Source of the DNA: Chryseobacterium oranimense
Lineage (GTDB): Bacteria > Bacteroidota > Bacteroidia > Flavobacteriales > Weeksellaceae
Assembly: GCF_025244725.1 (NCBI RefSeq)
Contig: NZ_CP104203.1
Coordinates: forward strand, 434,001 to 498,000
DNA length: 64,000 nucleotides
Direction: 5' to 3'
Shown: positions 27,649 through 36,371 of the stretch, one piece after another
How the letters are laid out: each line of letters begins with the position of its first letter
How positions within the stretch are numbered: position 1 is the stretch's first letter
Notes under the pieces: model-generated
Database searches by the model: none
Told to the model about the DNA's origin: nothing
The model's input: the letters and a program-made list of their open reading frames with translations, nothing else
Made by a program: the position numbers and the translations under genes

Positions 27649-28032
27649 ATGAAAATAATATTTAAAATCAGCGCTTTTCTGCTTGTATGCTTATCATTGT
27701 GTTCATGTCCCGGAGGAAATTTTAATAAATATTTTCCGGTAGGATCAAACAGAGAAAACAATTCAGAATATGATAAGATTGTGAATAATTCCGACACCAT
27801 TCAGGTAAAGGTCGGGATTCTGGATAATTTTACCGATGATAAGAAAACTTACCTGATCGTAAGATTTAAAGAGCTGAAAAACGCTGATTTTAATATTATT
27901 TCAACACAGTACGGAATACTTCTCCAGGATCAGAAAAATCCGCAGGTATTCAGAACTGAAATAAAATCTTACAAAAAAAAGGATACGGTAGTTCTGTCAA
28001 AAAACCGGCAGAATTACTACTTTACACGCTAA
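27649..28032 (+). CDS. Lipoprotein after the RHS gene, possible immunity protein
   Basis: A 127-residue predicted lipoprotein with a hydrophobic start and lipobox LCSC (Cys20), followed by a unique polar domain with no family I recognise. It starts one base after the RHS stop codon, so the two are co-transcribed and probably co-translated. RHS effector genes are commonly followed by a specific immunity gene, and a periplasmic lipoprotein would suit a toxin acting in the envelope. This role is inferred from position only; an accessory or anchoring role is equally possible. Confidence 0.7.
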   Translation: MKIIFKISAFLLVCLSLCSCPGGNFNKYFPVGSNRENNSEYDKIVNNSDTIQVKVGILDNFTDDKKTYLIVRFKELKNADFNIISTQYGILLQDQKNPQVFRTEIKSYKKKDTVVLSKNRQNYYFTR

Positions 28033-28047
28033 TGTAAGAAGCAACTC

Positions 28048-28083
28048 AAAAAAAAAGAATAGGCATTGCCTATTCTTTTTTTT
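28048..28083. terminator. Bidirectional terminator
   Basis: AGAATAGGC and GCCTATTCT form a perfect 9-bp stem with a 3-base loop, flanked by an A-run on the left and a T-run on the right. It can end transcription from both the RHS/lipoprotein side and the convergent minus-strand genes. Confidence 0.9.
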
Positions 28084-28159
28084 GATTAAAAACCGGTTAT
28101 CCATTTCAATATGCATGATGGCTTGGTCTTGAAATGATCTTAAATTCAGAATATACTTT

Positions 28160-28549
28160 TTATTGGTTTTCTAATATAATAAACGGATTTACGCTTATTT
28201 CAATCATCAGATTTTCAAAGTAAAAATAGAATCCAAAAGTATTCCGCATTTTTTTTGGAACACTTTCAACCCTTAGATGCGGTTCATCTTTAATCTTATG
28301 ATAGATGTGGTGTACAGCATTTTCATCTTCCTGATAAAATCCAATGTGAAAGTTTTCCGGATAGTCAGGTATTTTTTCTTCATTATTCATTACCTGTCCC
28401 CAAATTACCAATGCGAATTTTTTGTTATTTTCCATAACGGCCATCTTACTATTGCGATTGGTAATCAGCTCAAAGCCCATATGTGTTGAGAATAGTTCAA
28501 CAGCTTTATCTACATCTTTTACAACCAGATTAATGTGATTCAATTCCAT
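28160..28549 (-). CDS. VOC-family (glyoxalase-like) protein
   Basis: A 129-residue single-domain vicinal-oxygen-chelate protein. It starts MELNHINLVVKDVDKAVELF and keeps the paired beta-alpha-beta-beta-beta pattern, with GFYFYFENLMIEIS at the end supplying the usual metal-side Glu. Function could be glyoxalase-type, dioxygenase-type or binding/resistance; the sequence does not decide. The AraC-type gene immediately upstream on the same strand (33-base gap) may regulate it or be co-transcribed. Confidence 0.8.
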   Translation of the reverse strand: MELNHINLVVKDVDKAVELFSTHMGFELITNRNSKMAVMENNKKFALVIWGQVMNNEEKIPDYPENFHIGFYQEDENAVHHIYHKIKDEPHLRVESVPKKMRNTFGFYFYFENLMIEISVNPFIILENQ

Positions 28550-28582
28550 TTTTTAAAGTATTTCATTTTTTACAAAACAAAA

Positions 28583-29347
28583 TTACTCATCAGATAATGT
28601 TGTCAATTGGATAAATCGGTCATTATCATTTTTTCTAAGGACATTTGGCTTTGAACCGGAAAATTTCTTAACTGCTCTGATAAAGTGGGATTGGTCCGCA
28701 TAGTTTAATTCAGGATAAAAATTTCCATTTTTTAGCTGCTTTAGTGAATTGCAGAATTTAATGATATCAATATATGATTTTAAAGTTATCCCCAACCATT
28801 TTCTAAAATACCGATTTATTCCTCTGCTGTTCCATCCGGTTTCTGATGCAATTGTTTCAACTTTGATTTCTCCTTTTGAGCGGTTAACCAGATCAAATAG
28901 CAATATTTTACGGTTATCAATTGGTTCAGTCAATAAAGACTGTATGGTACGGTCTACTTTCTTGTAGAAGATATCAAAATCTTGCATATCCTCTCTGCAG
29001 AATTCCATAAAACCAGGTGGCAGAATAATCTTTTTATTAAGGGAATCGGTAAATGAGCGCTTAAATATATATTCCGCAGCTGTAGGATAAAAACTTACGG
29101 CAAACATCACTGATTTAGGAAAAGGCTGTTTTAATATCGGTTCATTGCAAATACCGCTTATAAAAATTTCAAAATTGGCCTCCTGATCCAGAAAAAGGAA
29201 AAGATCGATCTTTCCGTCCGGAAGAATAATTGCTTCCACACTTTCTTCAGAATGATTTCGTACCATCCATATGCTTTCAATAACATGGCTTAAACATTCT
29301 TGCGGCGGCAAAGAGATATATTCCAGTTCAGTTTTCAAATGACCCAA
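28583..29347 (-). CDS. AraC-family regulator with DUF6597-like N-terminus
   Basis: A 254-residue regulator. The N-terminal domain (about 1-130) has the ESIWMVRN and ILPDGKIDLFLFL pattern I associate with the DUF6597 sensing domain found in front of AraC helix-turn-helix regions. The C-terminal DNA-binding domain (about 150-245) has YADQSHFIRAVKKFSGSKPNVL as the second helix-turn-helix. It is upstream of and on the same strand as the VOC gene, which is a likely target. Confidence 0.82.
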   Translation of the reverse strand: MGHLKTELEYISLPPQECLSHVIESIWMVRNHSEESVEAIILPDGKIDLFLFLDQEANFEIFISGICNEPILKQPFPKSVMFAVSFYPTAAEYIFKRSFTDSLNKKIILPPGFMEFCREDMQDFDIFYKKVDRTIQSLLTEPIDNRKILLFDLVNRSKGEIKVETIASETGWNSRGINRYFRKWLGITLKSYIDIIKFCNSLKQLKNGNFYPELNYADQSHFIRAVKKFSGSKPNVLRKNDNDRFIQLTTLSDE

Positions 29348-29489
29348 TAAAATATATTAACAACATCATCTTTACGCTAACAGTGGATTCGCAGGTTTTT
29401 TTAGCCCTAAGAATTGATGAAGCATATTTATTGATGATATTTTCCCCGGAGTTTTCATATTCTGATTTTCAGATTTATACATCACTAAT

Positions 29490-30437
29490 TTACTTATTTA
29501 TTTTGTTCCCTGAAAACTGTTCCTCTTTTATAATACCAATACCTTGTTTATACGTTGTGACCTGAAAACCCGGAAATTTCTTTCTGAATTTTGAATCATC
29601 AAATATATTGTCATGTTCATACCTGGGAAGAAGCTCCAGTAATTCCTTTATACTCTTGTTGAAAAATGAACCTATTTTGAACATCAATTTTGTCACAATG
29701 GAATATTTCAGATCTTTACTGTAAATTCCTGACGCAATTCCTATAAATTCTTTATAAGTGGGATGGCTTTTATCGACCGGCAGATGCCATGTCTGCCCGA
29801 ATGCTTCAGGAGTATTCCCGATCAAAGCAGTGGCACGGCTAGCATCGGGAGTCCATATCAGGCTTCTTTTCTTATTTGCGCTCAAAGGTACCTTCAGCTT
29901 TTTATCTTCTTTGATGCTATTGAAAATTAAGGTATTGGTGATGCTTTGTGTTTTGCCGGGGCCATAAAATTCAGGAGCGCGACAGATTACAGCTTCAAGT
30001 TCACCCGATTTAATTTCTTTCAATACCATTTCAGCCATCTTTCTTCTGACTCTTCCTTTTCTTCCCACAGGTTCAAAAGCTGTTTCTTCTGTCAGAACGC
30101 GGTCATCCTGGGGATACATATAAGTGTTGTCAAAGAACACAAGTTTCGTTTTATTTATCTTACAGGCATCAATCACGTTACGAAGGATAAGCGGAAACTG
30201 TTTCTCCCAGAGATCGGAACTCATCGGAAGTCCCAATGTAAAATACACAATTTCGCTGCCCTTTACTGCTTCGATTGCTTTCTCACGAATTGACAAATCT
30301 GCAGAAAAGGCTTCATCAGTATCATTTATTTTTTTTGCATTCCTGCTGACAATCCGTATGGATGAAGTAAAATTTCTCTTGAGCTCTCTTGCGAGCTCCT
30401 CGCCAATCTGTCCGTTGGCTCCTAATATTGTTTGCAT
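29490..30437 (-). CDS. NAD(P)-dependent epimerase/dehydratase-like protein
   Basis: A 315-residue member of the extended short-chain dehydrogenase group. It opens directly with the Rossmann motif ILGANGQIGEELAREL (GANGQIG), followed by VYFTLGLPM and a FFDNTYMYPQ region in place of the classic YxxxK context. The active-site Tyr/Lys pair is not obvious, so it may be an atypical NAD-binding protein such as an NmrA-like sensor. Monocistronic by spacing (142-base gap downstream). Confidence 0.75.
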   Translation of the reverse strand: MQTILGANGQIGEELARELKRNFTSSIRIVSRNAKKINDTDEAFSADLSIREKAIEAVKGSEIVYFTLGLPMSSDLWEKQFPLILRNVIDACKINKTKLVFFDNTYMYPQDDRVLTEETAFEPVGRKGRVRRKMAEMVLKEIKSGELEAVICRAPEFYGPGKTQSITNTLIFNSIKEDKKLKVPLSANKKRSLIWTPDASRATALIGNTPEAFGQTWHLPVDKSHPTYKEFIGIASGIYSKDLKYSIVTKLMFKIGSFFNKSIKELLELLPRYEHDNIFDDSKFRKKFPGFQVTTYKQGIGIIKEEQFSGNKINK

Positions 30438-30736
30438 ATTGTAGTATTTTTTGAAACTGGTTGCATAAAGTTACATTACCTTTTTCAGCCAGCGCATTTT
30501 TTTTAAGGTATTTCCCAGCCCGGTTCACGCCATTTTGTTTTTTCGATCAATGATTTCTGATGGGAAAGTGTAAGAAGGCCGAACTCGCTGTGGTAGTTTC
30601 CAATACAGAGTCCGGACAGGAAAACCCCAATTTTATACCAATAAAAATCAGCGATATGAAATTAGATCAGGTTAAATTAGGAAGCCAGAGATTATTGGTT
30701 TCGAATATTGTTTTTTACAGCTTACTTGAGAAGGAT
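30438..30736. other. Intergenic stretch containing a gene remnant
   Basis: No intact gene. On the minus strand 30503-30661 stays open and reads like the end of a protein (see the pseudogene entry). A 64-codon plus-strand frame (30560-30754) overlaps it but has no recognisable features and runs into the cupin gene's 3' end, so I do not call it. Confidence 0.4.
30503..30661 (-). pseudogene. C-terminal fragment of an unknown protein
   Basis: A 52-codon open stretch on the minus strand without a start codon, bounded upstream by an in-frame TAA at 30662-30664. It encodes FYWYKIGVFLSGLCIGNY, continues HSEFGLLTLSHQKSLIEK, then TKWREPGWEIP and a stop. The composition is protein-like (Trp, Gly, Pro, Cys in a globular-looking arrangement), unlike random AT-rich DNA. 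I read it as the tail of a decayed gene; the parent family is not recognised. Confidence 0.4.
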
Positions 30737-31228
30737 TTAAGCTTTATTATTTAAGTTATTTAAAGGATTATTAGTAGTAATAACAAACATGATCAAAGGC
30801 TCATCCCCTGTATTCTCAATAGAATGATAACCTATAGAGCTGATGGCTGTAATATCTCCTTTTTGAAGTATTTTTTTTCGTTCAGGTCCTTGGGTGCCGG
30901 TTCTTTCACGATACTCGCCGGTTCCATGAATAACGACATATAATTCTTCTTCATTTTTTTCGTTGTGAGTATGAAACCCCGATTCATCGCCTCTATTCAA
31001 TAAAACCATATAAGCACCCAGGCGATTATTTGTCAGTTCATTTTGATCGAACATTTGAATCATGTATACAGTTCCGTTTCCTCCGTACATTTTTTCACGT
31101 TTATCGATGCGTGTAATGGTTCGTTCTTCTTTTTCAAAGGCCATTACATACAGGTGGATGTATTTTGAAACCTCCTTTACAACGTGATCGAATTCTGTTC
31201 CTTCAGATAATATAACTATATCAGACAT
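30737..31228 (-). CDS. Cupin-domain protein
   Basis: A 163-residue protein with a single conserved beta-barrel cupin. Motif 1 is visible as FHTHNEKNEEELYVVIHGTG (residues about 92-111; two His and Glu metal ligands) and motif 2 as KGDITAISSIGYHSIENTG (His ligand). Probably a metal-dependent enzyme or small-molecule sensor; the substrate is unknown. It follows the DUF1826-like gene on the same strand with a 91-base gap. Confidence 0.8.
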   Translation of the reverse strand: MSDIVILSEGTEFDHVVKEVSKYIHLYVMAFEKEERTITRIDKREKMYGGNGTVYMIQMFDQNELTNNRLGAYMVLLNRGDESGFHTHNEKNEEELYVVIHGTGEYRERTGTQGPERKKILQKGDITAISSIGYHSIENTGDEPLIMFVITTNNPLNNLNNKA

Positions 31229-31319
31229 ATAGGTAGGGTAAGTATTAATTTATAATGTATATCAATTGATCAAAATTATATAAATGCAGGCAAAATAGTA
31301 TTCATTGAAGAATCAATAA

Positions 31320-32018
31320 TTAGCAAATCAACAATAATCTATATTCACCATCATTTTCAACAGGAGCCCTATGAACACAAGGCAAAGCCTTTTGAGTTGG
31401 GTGATCAACTGCCAGGCGCCAAAGATGTCCTGATCCTAAATTCACAGGTTTTGCATCGGGTTTTGCCTGATAATGCAGATCGAAAAAGCAGTCTTTCAGG
31501 AAAGCTTCAAACTCCGCTTCCGGACCGTCATGTAATTCTTTCAGTTTTTCCCGAATTTCAGGAATCAGGATTTTTTGTTCAACCTGATTATTGGGCAGAA
31601 TATCACTTGCTGTACCGTGGTAGGTACATAAAAAGGTATCTGTTCCAATGGGTGATCGATCCACATGATACGAATATACATCGGTGGAAATGAAGTCAAA
31701 CTCCTCATCCCGCTCATAATTTTTAAGTAAATTGAGTGAAGGCGATGCTCCGAAATCAGTTAATAACTGTAAATCATTTAAGATAATTTCCCGTGCACTA
31801 TTACCTTCCTGGGAGAGCTGCAGCGCCGAAAGATCATCAACGGAAACTTCTGTAATGTTATCTTTCAACTGAAGCTTAGACACAATTTCTTTAAAATCTC
31901 CGGCTAAATTTCTGTACCAGCAAATTGCATTCATAGCACCCTGGAAATCGGTATTTACCAGTTCGGCAAAAGTAGAGACCACATGAATTTGATTGTTGTC
32001 GGGAAATTTATTGCTCAT
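31320..32018 (-). CDS. DUF1826-like protein
   Basis: A 232-residue soluble protein without a signal peptide. Conserved-looking blocks are MNAICWYRNL near the start, TFLCTYHGTASDILPN in the middle and GHLWRLAVDHPTQKALPCVHRAP near the end, a pattern that resembles what I remember of DUF1826 (IxxWxR start, HRxP end). Function unknown. It lies in a same-strand series with a Crp/Fnr gene and an epimerase gene upstream. Confidence 0.6.
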   Translation of the reverse strand: MSNKFPDNNQIHVVSTFAELVNTDFQGAMNAICWYRNLAGDFKEIVSKLQLKDNITEVSVDDLSALQLSQEGNSAREIILNDLQLLTDFGASPSLNLLKNYERDEEFDFISTDVYSYHVDRSPIGTDTFLCTYHGTASDILPNNQVEQKILIPEIREKLKELHDGPEAEFEAFLKDCFFDLHYQAKPDAKPVNLGSGHLWRLAVDHPTQKALPCVHRAPVENDGEYRLLLIC

Positions 32019-32125
32019 AGCTTAGAAAGAGGAATTGAGTTGCTTAATTCTTTACAAAAATAAGGATTACATTTTTAGCTTTATAATATTCAGAGATTAT
32101 TGGGCTTTATGCAAGGAATTAACTT

Positions 32126-32701
32126 TCATGTCAGTTTCCGGCGGATGCGGCTCAGGCTTTCAGGTTTCATTCCGAGGAAGGAAGCAATGTAAGTGATAGG
32201 AACATTGTGCAAGATTTCCGGATAATTTTCAATAAGTTTCCTGTAACGTTTTTCCCCGGAAAGAGTGGCGAGCTCAGTTGATCGGTTTTCATTATAAACA
32301 ATAGATTTTTGAAAAACTTCTATGCTGAAATTTTTCATAGCCTCACTTTTTGAAGTTAGGGAATCGAGATCTGTTTTTGTAATCCGTAGTAGCTCACATT
32401 CAGTGATGCATTCAACATTTTCATTGGATTTTGCAGTATTTATGAAATTAAAATAAGAAGTAAAAAATCCCGGCGGACAATTGATATGGGTTGTCACCTC
32501 ATCTCCGTTTTCATTATAATGGAACAGACGCAAATAGCCCGACACAATATAATAAAGGTATTCCGGCACTTTTCCCTCTTCCTCAATGATGCGGTTTTTA
32601 GGAAAAAGTACCGGTTCAAAATATTGAAAAATCAAATCCTTATCCATTTGTGAAAGAGGATGTCCGGATTGGATAAAATCAACTAATTTCTGCTGCATCA
32701 T
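32126..32701 (-). CDS. Crp/Fnr-family transcriptional regulator
   Basis: A 191-residue regulator of the same short Bacteroidetes type as the one at 16084. The cyclic-nucleotide-binding beta-roll is at about residues 20-115 (EEEGKVPEYLYYIVSGYLRLF), and the compact winged helix ends VPITYIASFLGMKPESLSRIRRK. It sits 35 bases downstream of an epimerase gene on the same strand, repeating the Crp/Fnr plus NAD(P)-oxidoreductase pairing seen at 16-18 kb. It likely regulates that gene or its own operon. Confidence 0.87.
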   Translation of the reverse strand: MMQQKLVDFIQSGHPLSQMDKDLIFQYFEPVLFPKNRIIEEEGKVPEYLYYIVSGYLRLFHYNENGDEVTTHINCPPGFFTSYFNFINTAKSNENVECITECELLRITKTDLDSLTSKSEAMKNFSIEVFQKSIVYNENRSTELATLSGEKRYRKLIENYPEILHNVPITYIASFLGMKPESLSRIRRKLT

Positions 32702-32736
32702 ACCTTACAGGGGATTTATATTCAAATTTACAATAA

Positions 32737-33750
32737 CTATTTCAATAGCTCTTTATGTTCCATTAAATAACGTAATGCTTCTTTTACTGCCTGTTCGGGG
32801 CTTTTAGGGTTAAATCCCAATTCCTTTCTTGATTTTGTAATGTCAAAATCTTGCTGTAAACCTGAGAACATAGCAATATCCTTACGGGTTAAAACAGGAG
32901 GAATTTTCTTTATTTTAGCAGAAAGTTCCATGATTCCGGCAATAATAAATAAAATGAATTTAGGGACCGATCCGGGTATTCTGATATTGAGCTCAGGATA
33001 TAGCTGATTGGCTAAGATGGTAGTGTCTGTAATGGTCATGCATTTCTCATTGGCAAGAATATATCGCTCTCCGGCCCGGCCATTTTGTGCTGCCAGATAA
33101 CAGCCTTCCGCTACATCCTTTACATCTATCCAGTTGAGAGTGATTTTAGTATCCACCGGAATTTCTTTGTTGAGAATGAGCTTTAAAACTCCGTAAGAAA
33201 CATTCAGAGGCAGAAAAGCTTCACTCCCGATCATTGCTGAAGGCATAACGGATACTAGTTCTATTCCATGTTTCCTAGCCAGTTCAAACGCAAGTTTTTC
33301 ACCGTCGTTTTTAGAATTATAGTACATATCCCTGCGGTCAGGATTGTAGCCGTAACTTTCTTTGGTAGGAAGTTTTGTATAGTCTAATGCCGCTATAGAG
33401 CTTACATAAACAATACGTTTTACCCCTGCTTCTGCAGCAGCTTCAATAGTATTTCTTGTTCCCTGAATATTCACATCATAAATTTCTTTTTCAGGATCCT
33501 GCGCCCAAAGTTTGAATGATGCTCCCACTGCATAGAAGGTTTCCACTCCCTGTAAAGCTTTTATAAAAGATGATTTGTCGGTGATATCTGCCTGTACCAC
33601 CTCGCAATCCAAACCTGTAAATGGGGCTTTATTATTAATGTTTCGTACACTCGCTCTTACAGGGATTCCCTTTTTGATCAGGAATCTTACCAGGTTATTT
33701 CCTAAATGTCCGTTGGCCCCGGAAACTAAAGCCAGATTTTTCTGTGTCAT
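32737..33750 (-). CDS. NAD-dependent epimerase / 3-beta-HSD-like dehydrogenase
   Basis: A 337-residue extended short-chain dehydrogenase. It has the Rossmann motif GANGHLGNNLVRFLIKKG (about residues 10-27), ADITD, YVSSIAALD, and the YYNSKNDGEKLAFELARK segment in which Tyr and the Lys four residues later match the YxxxK active site. Members act on nucleotide sugars, dihydroflavonols or steroid-like alcohols; the substrate is not predictable. Followed 35 bases downstream by a Crp/Fnr gene. Confidence 0.87.
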   Translation of the reverse strand: MTQKNLALVSGANGHLGNNLVRFLIKKGIPVRASVRNINNKAPFTGLDCEVVQADITDKSSFIKALQGVETFYAVGASFKLWAQDPEKEIYDVNIQGTRNTIEAAAEAGVKRIVYVSSIAALDYTKLPTKESYGYNPDRRDMYYNSKNDGEKLAFELARKHGIELVSVMPSAMIGSEAFLPLNVSYGVLKLILNKEIPVDTKITLNWIDVKDVAEGCYLAAQNGRAGERYILANEKCMTITDTTILANQLYPELNIRIPGSVPKFILFIIAGIMELSAKIKKIPPVLTRKDIAMFSGLQQDFDITKSRKELGFNPKSPEQAVKEALRYLMEHKELLK

Positions 33751-33923
33751 AAAACTTTATTTTAATAACACAAAGTTCCTGTAACCGTTTGCCAATGCAC
33801 TTGACTTTTGTTAGATAATATTCAGACGTTTTCTGAAATAAAAAAAAATGAAGCTGCCTCATTGCTGAAATAGCTTCATCCTTTATTATATTCTTTAAAT
33901 GAATAATTAATCGCTTAATGCGC

Positions 33924-34340
33924 TTATCCGGCTTTGCACATAGCATCCCAGGTTGTCCAGAAATGGGCATTAATAGCTCCGGGAGCTGGGTTGGTGCTGT
34001 CCGCAACAATCCCTACCATAGAAGCGCAGTTGGAATTGCAGCCTATTTCGTTATAGCTTCCGGCCTGTGGAGGAATTTGTCTCCATGTACCGGTAGAACC
34101 GCTTAATAATTCTACCTTAATCTCAAAAATTCCTGAAAGATTAGGAGTCTGAATCTGTTTTGTAGGATTTTCGCTTGAAATAGAATCACTCCAGTTGCCC
34201 TGTGAGAATGTGACACGCCATGTAGAAATCATTTTGGCAGTATCGTTCTGTGGTGAAAGGTAAACCCAAAACTGAGCACCTCCGCCCAATTGAAGTTGGC
34301 CGGATGAATTCACTGTTCCGCTTACATTTGTTGTTTCCAT
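33924..34340 (-). CDS. Hypothetical beta-rich protein, no signal peptide
   Basis: A 138-residue protein rich in Ser, Thr, Gly, Asn and Trp. It starts METTNVSGTVNSSGQLQLGG and contains VYLSPQND, WRVTFSQGNW and a Cys pair in IGCNSNCASMVGIV, then a C-terminal WTTWDAMCKAG. The strand-like pattern suggests a beta-sandwich, but I recognise no family. There is no signal peptide, yet the composition looks like an extracellular or lectin-like protein. Its 5' end faces the glutaminase gene across a 286-base divergent gap. Confidence 0.6.
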   Translation of the reverse strand: METTNVSGTVNSSGQLQLGGGAQFWVYLSPQNDTAKMISTWRVTFSQGNWSDSISSENPTKQIQTPNLSGIFEIKVELLSGSTGTWRQIPPQAGSYNEIGCNSNCASMVGIVADSTNPAPGAINAHFWTTWDAMCKAG

Positions 34341-34552
34341 GTTGAATTTATTTGGTTGGTTAGTTTTTACTTCTGATATTTTTCAGTCTGTGTCATTTTA
34401 GAGATTAGCCTTTATTGATAACACTTAGTTGATACTTCAAAGTAACAAAGAAGAGTGCATTTCTTTTAGAGTATAAATAACCAATTACAGGTTTGGGTAG
34501 AAATACTTAATCAGATAAAATCAAACTTAAGTCCTGCATGTTTTCAGGAGAT

Positions 34553-34584
34553 TTGCTCGTAAAGGATGAAAAACTTTATCTTTG
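34553..34584 (+). promoter_or_regulatory. Promoter of the glutaminase gene
   Basis: TTG (34553-34555), 21-base spacer, TATCTTTG (34577-34584): a full match to the flavobacterial TTG/TAnnTTTG promoter, giving a leader of roughly 35-40 bases before the ATG at 34627. Confidence 0.7.
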
Positions 34585-34626
34585 TTTTCCGGGGTGGATG
34601 ATAAAATATGAGCCGGAAATGTCTTT

Positions 34627-35640
34627 ATGAATAACAATAATTTCTTACTTTCTGCAAAAGGAATCTTTATAGCAGCCTTTCTTTCCTTTAATACCGTAAT
34701 GTATGCTCAGAAAGCAGCAGATATATCAACCATTTCAGAGAAAACCTTAAGCAGTATTCTGGAAAAAAACAGAACCTATTACATGCAGGGCAAAGTAGCT
34801 GATTATATTCCCGAATTGGGAAAAATGGATGCTAAGGCCATTGCTTTTTCAGTGGTAGAAAAAAATGGGAAAATTCTTAATGCAGGAGATGTTCATAAAA
34901 AATTTACCATGCAGAGTATCTCCAAGATTATTGCATTGATGATTGCTGTCACAGAGAAAGGAGAGGCCAATGTTTTTGATAAAATGGGCTATTTCGGTAC
35001 CGATCAGCCTTTCAATCATTTTTCCAACCTTGAAACCACAGGCAAACCCTTGAATCCCATGATGAATGCCGGAGCCATTCTTACGACCTCCTTGATTTCA
35101 GGAGACGGCGAAAAGCCATTCCTTAAAATCCTTGATATGGTTCGGTATGTTACCAAAAATCAGACAATTGATTATAATACATCCGTTTATCAATCAGAAA
35201 AATCTACCGGGCACCGTAACCGCGGGATGTTTTATCTCATGAAAAATAATGGATTGATTTCAGGAAATGAAGATCAGCTGGACAATTATTTCAAACAGTG
35301 CTCCATCGAACTGACTGCTGAAGATTTAGCTAAAATAGGATATTTCTTTGCTAATGAATGTGTACGTTTTGATGGAGATGCCCAATATAAAAATGCAGAA
35401 ATGTCAAGACTGATCCAGTCGCAGATGCTTATTGCCGGGATGTACGAATTCAGCGGAGAATATGCCAGAACCGTGGGTCTTCCGAGCAAATCCGGAGTAG
35501 GAGGTGGAATTACCATAAGTGTTCCCGGAAAAATGGGGATCGGTGTTTTCAGCCCGGCACTGGATAAGCATGGAAATTCTGCAGCCGGTTATCATATGAT
35601 TTTGGATCTGGTGAAGCAGTATGACCTGAGTCTGTTTTAA
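34627..35640 (+). CDS. glsA: Secreted glutaminase
   Basis: A 337-residue serine-dependent beta-lactamase-like glutaminase converting glutamine to glutamate and ammonia. Family motifs: Ser97-x-x-Lys100 in MQSISK, NPMMNAGA, the VYQSEKSTGHRNRGM block, LTAEDLAKIGYFFAN, KSGVGGGI and SPALDKHGNSAAG. Unlike the cytoplasmic E. coli enzymes it begins with a hydrophobic signal-like segment (GIFIAAFLSFNTVMYAQ, ending near residue 28), so it probably acts in the periplasm or outside the cell. Confidence 0.93.
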   Translation: MNNNNFLLSAKGIFIAAFLSFNTVMYAQKAADISTISEKTLSSILEKNRTYYMQGKVADYIPELGKMDAKAIAFSVVEKNGKILNAGDVHKKFTMQSISKIIALMIAVTEKGEANVFDKMGYFGTDQPFNHFSNLETTGKPLNPMMNAGAILTTSLISGDGEKPFLKILDMVRYVTKNQTIDYNTSVYQSEKSTGHRNRGMFYLMKNNGLISGNEDQLDNYFKQCSIELTAEDLAKIGYFFANECVRFDGDAQYKNAEMSRLIQSQMLIAGMYEFSGEYARTVGLPSKSGVGGGITISVPGKMGIGVFSPALDKHGNSAAGYHMILDLVKQYDLSLF

Positions 35641-35672
35641 AGGACAGGTCTTTTCAATGTCGAATTCAGGCA

Positions 35673-36371
35673 TCACACCATTTTATTTTTCAAATCTTTA
35701 TATTTTGAGCGTCCTACAGGCAGTACTTCACCTGTTTTAAGCAATGCTCCATACCTTGTGCCGGGATTGATAATAATTTTTTCGATCTGCTGAAAATTGA
35801 CAAGATAAGATTTATGAATACGCTCAAACCTCTCAGGGAGAAGTTGCTGCAAATACTCAAGGGACTTATCGTGAAGTTCATTGTGTCCGTTACTGAGATG
35901 AAGCTCAGTGTAAATTCCAGCTCCTTTGATATAGATTACTTCAGAAATATTGATCAGACGAACCTGTCCGGCCCTTTTTACAGCAAGGTATTTAATGCCT
36001 TCTTGCGGTTTTAGGGCAGGGCTTATGAATCTTGTCAAAGCCTTAAAAAGCCTTTCCTGATCGAAAGGTTTGGGAACAAAATCAAGAACTCCGTAAGCAA
36101 AAGCGGTAATCGCTTTATCAGTATTGGCAGAAACGATGATTGTATGAAAAGAAGCGGCTACCATTTGTTCCAGTAGCTCAAAACCATTATCTCCATTCAG
36201 GTTAAGGTCCAGCAGCACAAGGTCGGGAATCCGGCCCGAAACCTGGTCAAGGCCCTTTTGCAGCGAATCACAGATAATGATTTCATTGGGCCTGTCGGTA
36301 AAGAATTCAGATGTCATACGCTGCAAACGTCGGGCAATTCTGGCCTCGTCCTCTATAATTACTATATTCAT
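35673..36371 (-). CDS. LytTR-type response regulator
   Basis: A 232-residue two-component regulator with an N-terminal receiver domain (phospho-acceptor Asp55 in LVLLDLNLNG; acidic pocket EDE at 7-9) and a C-terminal LytTR DNA-binding domain (about 130-230, YIKGAGIYTELHLSNG ... FERIHKSYLVNF). It receives phosphate from the LytS-like kinase encoded just upstream, with which it overlaps by 4 bases (ATGA). The divergent outer-membrane receptor gene is a likely target. Confidence 0.92.
   Translation of the reverse strand: MNIVIIEDEARIARRLQRMTSEFFTDRPNEIIICDSLQKGLDQVSGRIPDLVLLDLNLNGDNGFELLEQMVAASFHTIIVSANTDKAITAFAYGVLDFVPKPFDQERLFKALTRFISPALKPQEGIKYLAVKRAGQVRLINISEVIYIKGAGIYTELHLSNGHNELHDKSLEYLQQLLPERFERIHKSYLVNFQQIEKIIINPGTRYGALLKTGEVLPVGRSKYKDLKNKMV

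Noticed and set aside
30560..30754. 64-codon plus-strand frame
   Set aside because: No motif, no clear ribosome-binding context, overlaps the protein-like minus-strand remnant and the 3' end of the cupin gene.
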